A stretch of DNA of 64,000 nucleotides from Linum tenue (lineage: Eukaryota; Streptophyta; Magnoliopsida; Malpighiales; Linaceae), in contig CAMGYJ010000006.1 in NCBI GenBank assembly GCA_946122785.1, positions 64,605,676 through 64,669,675 on the forward strand, given 5' to 3'. The translations under genes were made by a program, and so were the position numbers. This document shows, in pieces, positions 31,380-44,361 of this stretch (its first letter is position 1; the number at the start of each line of letters is the position of its first letter). Under the pieces are notes generated by a model. It had not been told where the DNA came from, made no database searches, and was given only the letters and a program-made list of their open reading frames with translations.

Positions 31380-34300
31380 ATGGATTCCGATTTCGGCATT
31401 CCCAGAGAACTATCACCACTTCAGCAACTCCGATCTCAGTATCAGCCGGAGCTCCCTCCCTGCCTTCAGGTGCTTTCCTCCTCATCTCCTCTCCATTTCT
31501 CAGTCTTAGTCGCAAGAACAGTGAGTCGTCTGTTTCGCTGTAAACTATCCTGAAGCGGGAAGCCCTTTCTGGTCTCCCTGATTCATCTTAATTTGCTTTC
31601 CTGCTAGTCCTGTCTGCCTTCTTCCTTCGGTACAAACGATGTTAGCTCAGATCAGTCTTTCCTGAGGATAGATCTGCTTAGAGTAACGAAAACCGGAGAT
31701 TGAGGAAAGGTTAGGTGGATTTGGGACAAGCAGATCTCGTTGCAGCCGTTGCCCCTTTTCGTCTGCTTCACCTGTTTTTTTTTTACGATTTTTGACCTGT
31801 GGATGTGGAAATTGAGTGGACTCTCTCGGTTTGTTTCTGTATATGTAATCATATCCATGGAAAGGATTAGGACTGCTTATTACGATTGGAATCAGAGAAG
31901 ACTGTTTGTTTTCAGTTCCTGTTCTTAATTGCTTCGGTCATGCCTTGTCACAGGGAACCACTGTGAGGGTGGAATTTGGTGATGGTACCACAGCAGCTGA
32001 TCCAGCTGGGGCCCACACCATAAGCCGGTTCTTCCCACACACCTACGGCCAGCCTTTAGCCCATTTCCTTCGGGCAACTGCACAAGTTCCTGATGCGCAT
32101 ATCATCACTGAACATCCACCTTACAAGTAATTATTATTTTGTGCCTTACTCCTTTATCAGCCTTGGTTTCTGTTTCATTCTCTGCAATCTTGTTGAAGTC
32201 TTACATATGTTGCCTGCAGGGTCGGACTAGTCTTCTGTGGAAGGCAGTCCCCGGGTGGACATAACGTCATATGGGGTCTTCACAATGCTCTCAAGACTCA
32301 TAATCCCAAGAGTGTATTGCTCGGATTTCTGGGTAACCATTCGTCTTCCTTTCTGTGGTTTTTTTTTATGGTTGGTAATGTTTGTTTGCCCACGTCACTA
32401 TTTTCAAAGTAGCGACTCCGTGAAAGTTGCAAAAGCCTGCAACAAAGTTGTAATCTTAGATACGCTGCAATAGTGCAATTGATATGTATGAGAATATTCT
32501 GTTGACAGGTGGATCTGAGGGATTGTTTGCACAAAAAACTCTTGAAATCACAGACGACGTTCTCACTACCTACAAAAATCAAGGTACCTAATAGAATCAT
32601 ATAACGAATATTTTGCCATTGTTTATTCTCATATACCTATCCAGTTTGAGTAATTCATACCATGATGCACTCTGCTAGGTGGTTATGATTTGCTGGGAAG
32701 GACCAAAGATCAAATACGAACAACTGAACAAGTTAATGCTGCATTGGCTGCCTGCACAGACCTTAAGTTGAATGCCCTTGTTATCATTGGAGGTAGGTTT
32801 AGCGTTAAGGTCACATCAGCTAAACATGATAAACTTTGAAGTGTAACTAACCATACCTGCTTGGCATTCCGAAGGGGTTACATCAAATACGGATGCTGCT
32901 CAACTTGCTGAGACATTTGCCACTGCTGGGTGCCCAACCAAGGTACTTATCTACGCATTTGAATACTGAATTGCGCACCTGCTGGTAGCTGTTCTATTAT
33001 TTGGATGTTTATTTAGAGCTGTTCCAGTTTTGCCAGTTACTTCTGCTGGTAAGTTACGTCTTTCTCAAGACTTCAATTATTGAGGTGTTTGCAATTTGCA
33101 GGTGGTTGGTGTCCCTGTTACTTTGAATGGAGATCTCAAGAATCAATTTGTGGAAGCTAATGTTGGGTTTGATACAATATGCAAGGTTTGGTTACTTCGA
33201 TGCTTCATGTTCTACTTCTTTTGAAACTACTCTTCCATGTTCTGCTAAAGAGGGAAACTCTGGTTCTCAGACTTCTCTCTTTATGACCATTTTCTGTATG
33301 TTGATCCAAACACAACTTAGGAGAATGTGCAATCTCATTTATTTTCCTTGTGCAGGTAAATTCCCAGCTGATCAGCAATATGTGTACTGACGCTCTTTCT
33401 GCTGAGAAGGTATATCCATAATTTTCCAATTAAGTACTCCAATGGGAATCGATAAATGAAGCCTCGCATATTGCCTTTACCCTCAGTCCTGGCAAAAGTT
33501 TAATCTGTTGTCTCCTCTGCAGTACTATTATTTTATTCGGCTAATGGGTCGTAAAGCTTCTCATGTTGCCTTGGAGTGCACTCTTCAATCTCATCCCAAT
33601 ATGGTTTGTTGATTCACTAGTTTCTTGTATTGTTATACTTTTTTTTTGTAGTGCAGTGCCGTACTGCCGTTCTTGTCTGTTCATCTCACTTCTCTTTTCA
33701 GGTCATTCTTGGTGAAGAGGTAGCAGCATCAAAACTTACTCTTTTTGACATCAGTAAGCAGATTTGTGATGCAGTCCAAGCCAGAGCAGAACAAGGTTTT
33801 GAACAATTTTTGAAACCCTCTCAGAGCTCTCTAAACTCATCTTTTCTTTATGTAATCTGATCCGACATGATTGTTGCACCAGATAAAAACCACGGTGTTA
33901 TTCTGCTACCTGAGGGTCTAATTGAAAGCATTCCCGAGGTGTATGCACTACTGAAGGTACCTCACCCTTATAACAAAATGAGGAATTGTTTCTGTGTTAT
34001 GCAGGAGAATGTCTTTACTTTAGGTTTCTGGAATTGTTTATCGTTTCACTTCTTACTCATAAACACAATTGTTTCCAAATGAATATGGTTACTCACTTTC
34101 AGATGGGGTTTTTTGCAGGAAATACATGGTCTACTCAGGCAGGGCATTACTGCTGATAAAATTTCATCTCAACTTTCACCATGGGCATCTGCTCTGTTTG
34201 AGTTTTTGCCAATATTTATCAAGAAGCAGGTGTGGATCCCTCTGAAAGATTTGGCATGGTTCACTGTGAATCAATGTGTGAGAAAATGAATCTAAAACTT

Positions 34301-35919
34301 TATTTTAACTGCGCAGCTGCTTCTTCACCCTGAATCTGATGACTCTGCTCAGCTGTCCCAGGTACTAAGTTTGAGGTTTTCGCTTATGGTATACTACAAA
34401 ATTATATATTTCTCAATTTTCAAACATTGTGTTTTTCTCAGATTGAGACAGAGAAACTCTTGGCACATCTTGTGGAGGTAGAAATGAACAAGCGCCAGGT
34501 ATGCTGTTGGCTCACCTTTAATTAGTAATTAATTGTTACATGATGACTCATACTCTTACTGAAGTGAAACTCAGATGTATCATTATCCATTTTAACCCAG
34601 TGATATTGGGAATGTAGGCCATGGCTCTTCTTTTTCATTGTGCTTTGCAGTTATTGAACAATTCGTTTTAACTTTTTATGACATTTCTTTCCTTTGCAGA
34701 AAGAAGGCACATACAAGGGGAAGAAATTCAATGCCATCTGCCACTTTTTTGGTTATCAGGCTCGTGGATCTTTACCATCGAAGTTTGACTGTGACTATGC
34801 CTATGTACGACAAATGGGTTGCTCGTGTTCCTAAGTTTGTACAGTTAATAATTCACTCAGTTATTCATGTAAAACTGTCTTTTTGCAGGTTCTTGGCCAT
34901 ATCTGCTACCATATTCTTGCTGCTGGTCTAAATGGTTACATGGCAACTGTTACTAACCTTAAGAACCCTGTGAATAAATGGCGTTGTGCTGCTGCCCCAA
35001 TCACAGTATGAATTTCTACTTTCATCTTCTTACTTGCTATCAGATTTTTGCTTGAAGCTGGCAACACCATAAGACTTGTATTTATTATGCTTGTGGTGGT
35101 ATATAATACTGACTTCCATGAGCTGTGAAATTTTAGGCAATGTTGACAGTGAATCGATGGGCTCAAAGTCCCGGTGCACCTTCAATTGGAAAACCTGCTA
35201 TTCATCCAGCTACTGTTGACTTGAATGGCAAGGCATATGGGTGAGTGTTTCCAACTAAATCTCTTCACCCCCCCCCCCCCCCCCCCCCCTTGTTTCTGTA
35301 TTGAGCTGAAGACCTGGAAATAAGGATTATAACTTGGCTTCCACATTCGTGTTGGTTACAGGTTGTTGAGACAAAATGCAGTGAGATTTTTGTTGGATGA
35401 TCTGTACAGAAACCCGGGACCGCTACAGTTTGACGGTCCAGGGGCAGATGCCAAAGCTGTGACTCTGTGCGTTGAAGACCAAGATTACATGGGCAGAATC
35501 AAGGCACTGCAGGAATACTTGGATAAGGTGGGTTTGCTTAGATCACCCTTGTCTCCCAGTTTCTGTTCAGTCATTTTGTTTCCTAGTGCTCCTTTGAAGG
35601 TCATGTGGAAGCGATAATCAACAGGTCATTGCAAAACCTGGTAATGAATGCTACTGAGTCGGAATAGATCACACATTCTGCCCCATTAGTCAAGTGATGG
35701 TTAGCTAATCGAGTAGGAGTCGCTTGTGGTCATTACGTATTTAGAGTTCTTAGAATTGACATCTTTTCTGTTGGTATCTATATTTTACAGGTTCGTACCA
35801 TAGTGAAGCCAGGTTGTTCGCCTGAAGTCCTGAAGGCTGCTTTGAGTGTAATGGCTTCAGTGACAGAGGTTCTTACCACCATGTCATCAACTCCATCCAA
35901 TGGCCTCATCACCCTGTAG
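31380..35919 (+). CDS. PFPA: Pyrophosphate--fructose 6-phosphate 1-phosphotransferase subunit alpha (PFP-alpha), 19 exons
   Basis: Regulatory subunit of cytosolic PPi-dependent phosphofructokinase, which reversibly interconverts fructose 6-phosphate and fructose 1,6-bisphosphate and is activated by fructose 2,6-bisphosphate. Exons: 31380-31469, 31954-32126, 32220-32332, 32509-32583, 32679-32792, 32875-32942, 33102-33185, 33356-33409, 33523-33603, 33702-33795, 33883-33956, 34119-34229, 34317-34361, 34442-34498, 34700-34804, 34889-35005, 35137-35240, 35362-35527, 35791-35919. All have GT-AG borders and sum to 1854 nt, i.e. 617 residues, the usual family length. Landmarks: [94 protein letters not shown]. 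The [10 protein letters not shown] segment stands where the catalytic beta subunit has an Asp-containing GGDDSNT-type motif, which supports alpha. No frame damage; the gene looks functional. Confidence 0.97.
35268..35289 (+). repeat. Poly-C tract of 22 bases in PFP-alpha intron 17
   Basis: Uninterrupted run of C within the intron between 35241 and 35361. Likely length-polymorphic and hard to sequence accurately. Confidence 0.9.
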
Positions 35920-36126
35920 AGAGACTGTCCTTTCTTGCGGTTCTATTATGTAGCTCTCTTTTTCTGCATTTGGGGTTGGAGTTTTGGAATTCACTGACTG
36001 AATGAACAACTCTTTTTTTGTCTTTTCGTTTTTGAGAGATGCAGAAACTTGTTTTTAATGTATTTAGATGATGCTAATGATGGATGAGTCGCGTTTTAAT
36101 TCGATGTTTTGCCTTTGTGGGTGGGT

Positions 36127-36132
36127 AATAAA
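36127..36132 (+). terminator. Putative polyadenylation signal of the PFP-alpha gene
   Basis: AATAAA lies about 208 bp after the stop codon at 35919, in a T-rich 3' region. Plant signals are loose, so other sites are possible. Confidence 0.45.
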
Positions 36133-36513
36133 AGGAAATGAAGCTCTCGTTATAGTTGTTTATCTTAGCATTCAGATTCTGCATACTAGAAATGGTAATT
36201 AGGGTGAGTGTCTAGAAGGCAAAATAGAGATGATAGACGTATTAATAATTTAATAATTGGGACAATGCTTGTACTATATAGTTCACTAACATATGAATCT
36301 ATAACTCTATACATACAACATAATAATGATTGAAGAATTGAAGTAATGGAAGTCTAATATGTATCTATCCCCTTATCTTGCTTTCGTTTTTCTCCGGTTT
36401 CTTCCTCTGGTCCTACTCAGTGAAGGGGATGGCGTAAAAAAATATATGGTATGATACGGTACAATTTTGTTTTTTTAGCTACATTACTATTATCATCGTC
36501 ATCGTCATCACGA

Positions 36514-38420
36514 TCAAGAAGAGCTGACGAGCCACATGAAGCAGGTGGACCAAAGAGTGAGGGAGACAGAAGCCAAGGCATAAGTCCAGAGCATGATGAC
36601 AGAACACTCCGACTCCCCTTCTCCAAACAACTGGGTGATGATGCCGATGTTCATAGCAGGAGGAACAGTGAACTGAAGCAGGAGAATGAACTGATAGAGT
36701 GGATCGTCTGCCGGGATGAAACCCAGACGCAGCGCCCCTTTCACCACCACGATACCGACCAGAGGAAGCGCAACGTACCTAGCCAGTACGATCCCTATGA
36801 TCACCGTCGTCTTCACGCTCGACCCTTTCAACCCTGCAACAACAAAGAAGAAGAAGAAGAAGAAATTTCCTAATCAATTCTACACTTATATATTATGTGT
36901 CTTATGTCCAATATATAGTCAGTCCTGTTCATGTAACAAGGCAGGTTGCATAAATGATGAGTACCTCTGAGTAGATTAGCTCCGACAAGCAGAGTCAGAG
37001 TTGGGATGGCTGCCTGTCTGCACAAACCCAAAACCAAAAATGGCATTAATATGTTAATAAAATAGTACCATGTGATGATCAAAGTCGTTTGTTCATTATG
37101 ATAATAACATTTAGTGGTTGTGAGTTGGTGGCTTTTACCCTAATAGGACACCGGAGTCTTGAATAACACGAAGAGGTGCTTGGTCTCCCACCAGCAGATT
37201 CTTTATTGGTGTGGTCAAACCAATCGCAAATCCGATAATCTGCATATAGATTGTATTACAAACCAAAGAAAGCTCAAATCATCATCTCCAAGTTAATGGT
37301 GCTAATTAAGTAGTCAGTGATTGTTAATTACTCACCACACCAATGGTGGAAGGTGCAAAGATGGTCTTCCAGTTGACACTTCCTAGCGCTCTGGCCAGCA
37401 CTTGCTTTACCCTCTGAAGGAAGCTACTGCTGTTCTCATCACCTGCTGCATTCATCTGTTTGTGTAACAAATTAATCGACAGATAAGTTAATTATCAAGC
37501 ATGTGTACAAGCAGGCCGATTGATACGGTTAATCGGGCAAATTAAGCCGAAGCGTTACCTTATCAAGGTTCGAGGTCGATGAATGTAGAAGAAGCGGGTG
37601 CTCGAGCGAGCTTCCAACAGTTCCAGTTGTAGTTGTAGTGGTGATACTGACTGTAAGCTTCTCTGGGTCATGACCACCCCCTGCTCCTCCTCCTCCTGCT
37701 ACTTGTACTGGGTTCGACGCCCTCATAATACTGTACACATAAGTCCATAGATACACTGCTCCCAGCTGCAATAATAACAAATCATGTTCATATGTTACTT
37801 ATATCAGTTCATCATCATCATCATGGTATCTAAACTAAGAAACATGTTTGATATGTATTTACTTACAGCCATGGAGACAGAGGAGTAGGCCAATCCGTAG
37901 GACTGGCAGACTTCAGGGGAGCCAAAGGGGCTGGCTTTCTCCTTACAAATGGCGGGGATCATGACCATGAACATGTTGCCCAAGTTCCCCGCCGCGGTGC
38001 ACCCAACGATGAGCCCCTTCAGCTGTTTGGGCGGTCGGGCGAGCTGTATCACCATCCATCCCAGCACCGAACCCACCACGAATGTGATGAGCACGTTGAC
38101 CGGCATGAACCAGAGCTTCACCATCTGCTGGAACGTTATGGTCTGGGACAGGCTCGCCACCATGAGCGCCGGGTTGAACACATAGAACACCACCTGCCAA
38201 ATCAATCAATGCAGACATCACACCTAAGTTTGCTAAACATAAGAAGCTACTGTGATTTAATTAATGGGTCGGGTAAGTTGGTTACATTGTTGACGTGTTT
38301 TCTTGCTTCGGCGCCCAGGACATCGACTTTCTCGAGGGCGAGGAAGGTGCCTAGAGCAGTGATGACGAGAACCTTGATGACCGGAATGGACGACGCTATG
38401 AACAAATCCAATACCGCCAT
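36514..38420 (-). CDS. PIN-LIKES (PILS) auxin transport family membrane protein, 7 exons
   Basis: Membrane transport protein family (PF03547, auxin efflux carrier-like). PILS proteins sit in the ER membrane and control intracellular auxin. Exons on the minus strand: 38420-38286, 38193-37867, 37765-37559, 37455-37336, 37239-37139, 37017-36965, 36833-36514. All have GT-AG borders and sum to 1263 nt, i.e. 420 residues, typical for PILS. The N-terminal half has several hydrophobic helices with VFYVFNPALMVASLSQTIT, PVNVLITFVVGSVLGW and GCTAAGNLGNMFMVMIPAIC. A central hydrophilic loop is rich in Gly, Thr and Ser (GGGGAGGG, a run of six Thr). The C-terminal half has FAPSTIGVIIGFAIGLT, GVLLGQAAIPTLTLLVGANL and FTVPPAMNIGIITQLF. 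No disruption. It converges tail-to-tail with PFP-alpha, about 590 bp between stops. The subfamily number is not assigned. Confidence 0.93.
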
Positions 38421-39597
38421 CTCTGTCTACACAATGCAAATCAATCTCCTAAGAATTGGGGCTGCAGCAGAAGGATGTTCAAAATCAGAGATACATATAT
38501 ATAGCAGAAAATGGGAACACAAGTAGAAGGACATCGAGGGAGTCACACCAACATTAATGAGTAGACCACCTACTTAAACAACAAGCAATCAAACGGTCCA
38601 GTAATTAAAAGCGTTTGCCACATAAACCGTTTCACCTCAACGAATGATCCATAATCACCATTTGGTCCCCCAAACCCCACATCCTCTCCCTTCTTCTTCA
38701 ACTACTCTTATCTGTCTGTAATTAAGGCTTGAATTGAAATGCTGCTGTCTTCCAACTTGTATACACGCCATGCATAGTGATTAATGTACAAGTCGTTGTT
38801 TTGGTATAATTTTGTGGTTAGCAAGTGATTGCGTGACCATTCGAGTAAGAAATTCTTCCTCCCAACTTTTTCATGTCTTTGTGATTCTCGAACCATCTGT
38901 GTATTTGTCTGGATGTTGAATCGAGTGGGTTGGATGGTTCGTCTGGTTTGATTCATTGTCGCGGCCTTGATTTTACAAGACTTGCCGCCAAGGTCCGTCC
39001 TTGGTGTCTTATTATATTAATATATATTATTTTATTGTACTTTTAGATATATTTTATTAATTAAATAAGCAAAAGGAAACAAAAACAGAATGTATGGACA
39101 AGCAAAACAACAAGCACAGCAGCAGCAGATGGGGAAACCGAAACAAACGGAGAAAGGGGACAAATATCGCTTTCTATTACCCAAACAGAGAAAAAGAAGA
39201 AGAAGCGGAAATGAAATGAATTACGTACCCGGGCGATGGAACTAGCGAGGAAATAATGGAGCTAGCCGGAGTAACGGGCCGAGCGCAGAGATAAAGTATA
39301 TCGGCGGCGCCGGCCTCGCCGGGAATTGAGTTTCTCTTCGATTCAACGGCGTCCCCCTCGATTTCCTAATTGATTCACCGGAGGAGGAGGAGGACGACGA
39401 TGGTATTAATTGCGCAAAACAAATTCTGCAGCGGGCGGAGGAATCTGAGTGGCGGCCGGATATATCAATTTGGAAAGAAGAAGAAGAAGAAGAAGAAGAA
39501 GAAAAATGAGGCGTTAGCCAGAACGGAGGGACGAAAGGAAAAGCTGCAGCTAGGGCTGGTGCAGATAAGATGGGAAGGGGAATTTATTGTTGGGGGG
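38421..39597 (-). other. 5' leader region of the PILS gene, probably with a leader intron
   Basis: An acceptor-like TAGACAG lies just before the ATG at 38420. A donor-like CGGGTACGTAAT on the minus strand near 39220-39230 suggests a leader intron of about 0.8 kb. A (GAA)n microsatellite at 39476-39503 falls in the leader or promoter; on the mRNA strand it is CTT. No other gene was recognised here. Confidence 0.4.
39476..39503 (+). repeat. (GAA)n microsatellite
   Basis: About nine uninterrupted GAA units. Nearby (GAC)n around 39729-39750 and GA-rich tracts around 39780-39840 add further low complexity. Frames through it are artefacts. Confidence 0.9.
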
Positions 39598-39605
39598 ATT
39601 TTATA
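39598..39605 (-). promoter_or_regulatory. TATA-like box upstream of the PILS gene
   Basis: The minus strand reads TATAAAAT, upstream of the proposed leader exon and its pyrimidine-rich (CTT)n stretch. It is tentative, because no transcript start is known. Confidence 0.35.
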
Positions 39606-40044
39606 TTTGAGATGGTGTGCAAGCAAGGAAGCAAAGCAAGCAATCACATTCACAAGTTGGCGCAGGCAAAATCTTGGGATTTTGGTCGCTACCCACAGCC
39701 GCCCCCACAACGCTACAAAAACCCTCCCGACGACGACGACGATGACGACTTGTTGATTTCCTCCTGCTTTCCTGTCTATAAAGAAGAAAGAAGAGAGAGA
39801 GAGGAAGAGGAAGACGACGACCAACAATAATAAGAAGAAAAAGAAAAATCAATTTTGGACTTTGGAGACTGCACTTTGCTTGCTTACGCCTCCAAAACAA
39901 ACCTTCTTTCTCTATCTATCCATCTCCGCGTTTTGGGCGCGGGAGCTGCAATTTTTGTTGTTACCTTTTTTTTCTAATATAATTTATCTCACCGGCTTTA
40001 ATTCCCGAGGTTTAGGAACGAAAGAAATTTTACAATATTTTAAA

Positions 40045-40427
40045 GTATGGTTGTCAACTTGTCACGTGGATGGTTCTCATCATAAAAACAGTATAAACAT
40101 CAATGGTATGATCGACATTATCGATTTACAACTTCTAAGAAAAACATTATAAACGTTTAGGTATTGACGGTAATTGTTGTAATTAAATATGAGTACTTAT
40201 TATTTTATTTTTAATTTTTTTATCCTACTTAAATATGAATATGGATCATAAATAAATTGTCTTCAAATACATTTTTTATATGCGATTAAACTTATTGGAT
40301 GTAAATGTTTTTCACATTTCTACATATTATGTTAAATTAGCACGAACAGGTACAACCGATTGTATTACCGGTCGAACCATTCCACTTGCTAAACCGACAC
40401 AACAGTATAAACTGGTTTGACAATATT
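40045..40427. mobile_element. Small non-autonomous TIR element (383 bp), hAT-like
   Basis: Flanked by ATTTTAAA at 40037-40044 and 40428-40435. The ends are GTATGGTTGTCAAC and GGTTTGACAATATT, an imperfect inverted pair. The right half (TTGTCTTCAAATA, TAAACCG.CA.AACAGTATAAAC) resembles sequence at 52995-53140 around the copia element, so it is a repeat family with at least two copies here. The target duplication is AT-rich, so the superfamily call is tentative. Confidence 0.55.
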
Positions 40428-40743
40428 ATTTTAAAATACAATATTTTACTATTTTTAATGTTATAGTACAGACTCAATTCGTAACTTTATCGTCCTTTAT
40501 AAATTTATTTATAGTACACACTGAATTTGCATCTTTATATTAAGATACAAAATGAACTTTTTGTCATATAATAAATGCAAATTCTCTTTATGATTAACTC
40601 TAGCTCTCACCAGCTGATTGGCTCTGGTGGGCCAACGCCCGGCCCATGCACCCACGTAAAAAGCCCACACCATTCTATTAAATTCTTTCTTCTTACCATT
40701 AATGAATTTGGGTTGTCTCCGTTTGCCATTAATTATTTGAATC

Positions 40744-41262
40744 GCTCTTAAAATTGCTAACGGTCGCCCCAACTCTAATGATAAATGACTTATATGCTCC
40801 CAATAAAATTTCAAAATTTAAACAAACCAAACAATCCCTAACCCCTCAAACTGAACCTCTCATCTGCCTTCTTCGCGAATCCCTCTCGACGCACCAGTTC
40901 GTCGGCGTCTTTCCCGCCGTCGGCGTCGCTCGTTCTCTAACGAAATTTCCAAAAAAACGCTCAACCTAAGGCAAGTTACGGTTGGTCCATGGTGCAACCG
41001 CAAATGAGCTACGGTTCCCTTTTTTTGTTTTTTTTTTCAATTTTTTGAGTGAACTTTACCAATTCAGAGTCGCTAGTCATGCTCCAGATATCATATCGAC
41101 GATTTCAACTCCAGAATGACGATGATGGATTCTCTCTTTTGAATAATGTTTTATTTTCTTTATTAAGTTGTGTTTGTTTGCTAAAAGAAGAGTAAAGAAG
41201 CTAAAATGTTTAATTTGTAACTTTGATGTTTTTTAGGGCGACATTTAACAATTTTAAGGACG
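40744..41262. mobile_element. Possible TIR element, weakly supported
   Basis: The left segment CTTAAAATTGCTAACGGTCG and the right segment CGACATTTAACAATTTTAAG are inverted copies. The segments between them do not code. No target duplication was found, so the borders are estimates. Confidence 0.3.
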
Positions 41263-43570
41263 ACCTTTAGCAACTCCCATTATTATCCCCAAACAGTATT
41301 TCCATGTCGGGAAACTGCTCAAATTTTCCTTCTTCCCTTTTTCTGTTACCACAAACAATTTTGAATTCTGTCACCATCGGGGAATTTCTTAACCATCCGT
41401 TCTCCTATCTTCTTTTCTTGTTGTGCTGGCATATATATCCTGTCAAATAATAACCATCCGTAATAAAAGGCTAAGGACGAACAAGAAAAAGAAAACAACA
41501 TGCCCTTTTTTTGTGGTGACCACTTCTTTCGTCGCCCTAAAGAGCGATTGGATTGAGTTTTGGCCTTTCCACCTAGTTAACGAAATGAAAACTTCCACAC
41601 ACAAAATTAAGAAGAAAGAGAACTCTTACCATAACTTAATTGTTAACACGTAGATGCGTGTCGAGATCAAATAGCTCGTAGGTATGCTATTGTCCACTTT
41701 GGGTCAAACAATCACGAATTTAATTGTGGGTATACTCTTCAAAAGGCGTCGTACTAATAAGCTTGGTGAACACTTATATGCAATGATCATTTCCCTTGTA
41801 TTTCATATGTGGTACTTGGATTGTACCATAACAATCTCTCCTCGCGAGAATAAGGATCGCGATCGTTGTGTCCTCTCTTCAGCGATTATCTTGATTCGAC
41901 AGACACCTTGTATCGACATTGCTCTTCGACACACGGATTTACCCGATGCATATCTCCATTGATATGCAAGACAGACACAAATCTTTATCGAATCAAACCA
42001 AACAAACACAAATCTCTTTTATGATCAGCCCTACAAATGCATATCTGAAATCCCGAGGTCACCTAATGTGTGTCCACCGAACTGACGTATACTTCTGAGT
42101 TCCTTCCTAAAATACTTTGTATTAATTGGGCTATGTGAATACTAATATATAAGAAATCTTTCTCTTATATTTTCAATTTCCAATGTGATATTTGAATTGT
42201 ACTCAAATACATATTATATTAAACGGCCAAAATTCAAAGAAGGAAACGAATACTACTATACCTAACATACGCCACATATGCATGTATCAATCAAGATGCT
42301 ATATAATTATTAGTTTGGTTTTCCAAAGCGAGGAAGACACACTAAAAGTATATTTCTGTCAAGAAGACTTCTATATTACAAAAATATAGTAAGAGCCTGG
42401 CCGTTAGCTAGCTGGAGGGGACGAAGAGCTCTCAGTCTCACGGCCTCGGCTCCTCCGCCCTCTCTTTCGCTCGCCAGATGCACTCCCTCCGCATCCGCAA
42501 GCTCGATTATTATGAGATTGAGAGTTGATCTACCCCATACCTAAGCTTTGATTAAACTCACTCCATCTTAAAACCCCACACCAAATCTAACCTACGCCAT
42601 TGAATATAACGATTTGGTGGGAAGCATATTATTTTAATACTGCCTTGTAGAAAACAAGAGAGCACAACATAACACTACGTGAGTCATTAATTTGGTTTGT
42701 TGGTTTCATTAGGATAGGAACAAGATAATGAAATATATTAAATATAAGGCGGCAAACTGTTAACATTATACAAATGATCATCTAAAAACTTTCAAACAAA
42801 CAATACATTTGTAAATATCTACATCCCGAATATCTACATTTATCAAATGTCTAAATTCGAGCGAATGAATATTTTTTAAATGATTCATACAAAATGACCT
42901 CTATATCTCCTCCTTGAATTTAGTTTGATTGCTAAGATTTAACCCGAGACGAAGCTTTTTCCAATGATGTTATCAGAACATTTTTATGAATCGAAATGGC
43001 TTGTTTTCGACAAGCAGATGTGAAATGGCTGTTGTAGAATGGAATTGGAGTACTTCCTTTCAAGATATTAAACATTCCATACCAACCGTAGAAGCTGAAT
43101 TAGTCGATCAATTAATTTGATTTAGATACATGATCAGAAAAATTGTGGCTTATTTAGTTAAACACATTAAGTCATTAACGATCATCGGTATCTTGATCCT
43201 ATCCTATGTTTCAAGCAAGTGGGCGGCGTACGTATTATAGCCATATATATGATTGAAGTCGTCGAAGTGATCATCATGAGGATACTGCCAATAAATAGAA
43301 TAAAATATTAATATGAACCTAAACCTCGGAATTCAGGAAGAAGGGCGGCGGGTGGGCGGGCGCGGGGGCTCACCGCCGCTCAAATACAATCCAACTTGCA
43401 CTCTGTCAGCCGTATATATTTCATATATCTAGTCTAGATAATAAATAAAAGCCGAATGATGAAAACTGTTGCTCTATTTCAAATTTCCTGCAACGAGAGT
43501 GATTATAGGAAGGACATTTTGGTCTTCACAATTACTTATTTTCTTATTTATTTATTCATAAAAAAGACAT
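41263..43570. other. AT-rich intergenic, no gene recognised
   Basis: Short frames only, none family-like. A GC-rich island of about 60 bp at 43335-43390 (AGAAGGGCGGCGGGTGGGCG) and a smaller one at 42400-42510 stand out against the AT-rich surroundings; their origin is unknown. Confidence 0.4.
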
Positions 43571-43574
43571 GCAC

Positions 43575-43632
43575 TGGGATTTGAACCTTGGTCTCTTTAA
43601 AGGCAAGCAAAGATCATAACCAATCAGACTAA
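43575..43632 (-). repeat. tRNA-derived (SINE-like) fragment with A- and B-box-like motifs
   Basis: The minus strand reads TTAGTCTGATTGGTTATGAT (A-box-like) and, about 25 bases on, GGTTCAAATCCC (B-box-like). The cloverleaf arms do not pair, so it is not a tRNA gene. It looks like the head of a tRNA-derived SINE or a tRNA relic. Confidence 0.45.
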
Positions 43633-44361
43633 GTATATTTATTGTATCTATTTAAATTCAAACATACACGAACCTAAATTATGAAAATCATATGACTTTT
43701 TTAAAGATTAGTTGGCCACTGAATCTCCCGTAAGTACTTATTTGGTGTTTTAATACTTTGATTATTTTAGTTGTAGTTTAATACTTAATTTAAATTTCTA
43801 TCTATTTTATAAATATACAATAACCCTAAAATTGCAGCCCAAATATCACTGGTTCGAATATTGCATATCGAATTGCAATATTAAACATGTAGAAGCAATA
43901 TCGACTTCTTAAATTAATATTATTTTTCAGAATTACTATGGAGAAATTATATCTTTGTGCAAACTATATGAGACTGGTTCTTTTAATGTTTTAGTCGGGA
44001 TAACCGCTACATTTTAAACTTCTTCATAATCTTGCATGATTGGATCCAATGATCATTATACAAGATTGTGTTTAATAGGGTGGCACATTTCACCACTTTT
44101 TGGCGTGTTAATGAATTTGTAGGACAATGACAGGTCTACATCTACACTCATCACAATCTACACATCATATAAATGTGAAATGTGAAATGTGAAATGAGAA
44201 AAGAGGGATTCCATTTCAAATTTGATGCGTACAGAGCAATTTTTTAGGGGTAAATTTAGAAGATGCCAGTGCGGTCGGTCTGTTGAGCACGAAAGTAAAA
44301 ATATGTTTTCATTTAAACGGGCCCAAACTGTTATTTGGCCCACTAATTTTGCACCCATCGC

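Noticed and set aside
33127..34931. Short ORFs such as 33127-33390, 33867-34082 and 34638-34931
   Set aside because: They read through exons and introns of the PFP-alpha gene; the spliced model explains the exon parts.
39370..39900. Lys/Glu/Asp-rich and mirror Phe/Leu-rich frames at 39370-39900
   Set aside because: Generated by (GAA)n, (GAC)n and GA-rich microsatellites in the PILS upstream region.
43575..43632. Functional tRNA gene
   Set aside because: A- and B-box-like motifs only. The acceptor, D and anticodon arms do not pair.
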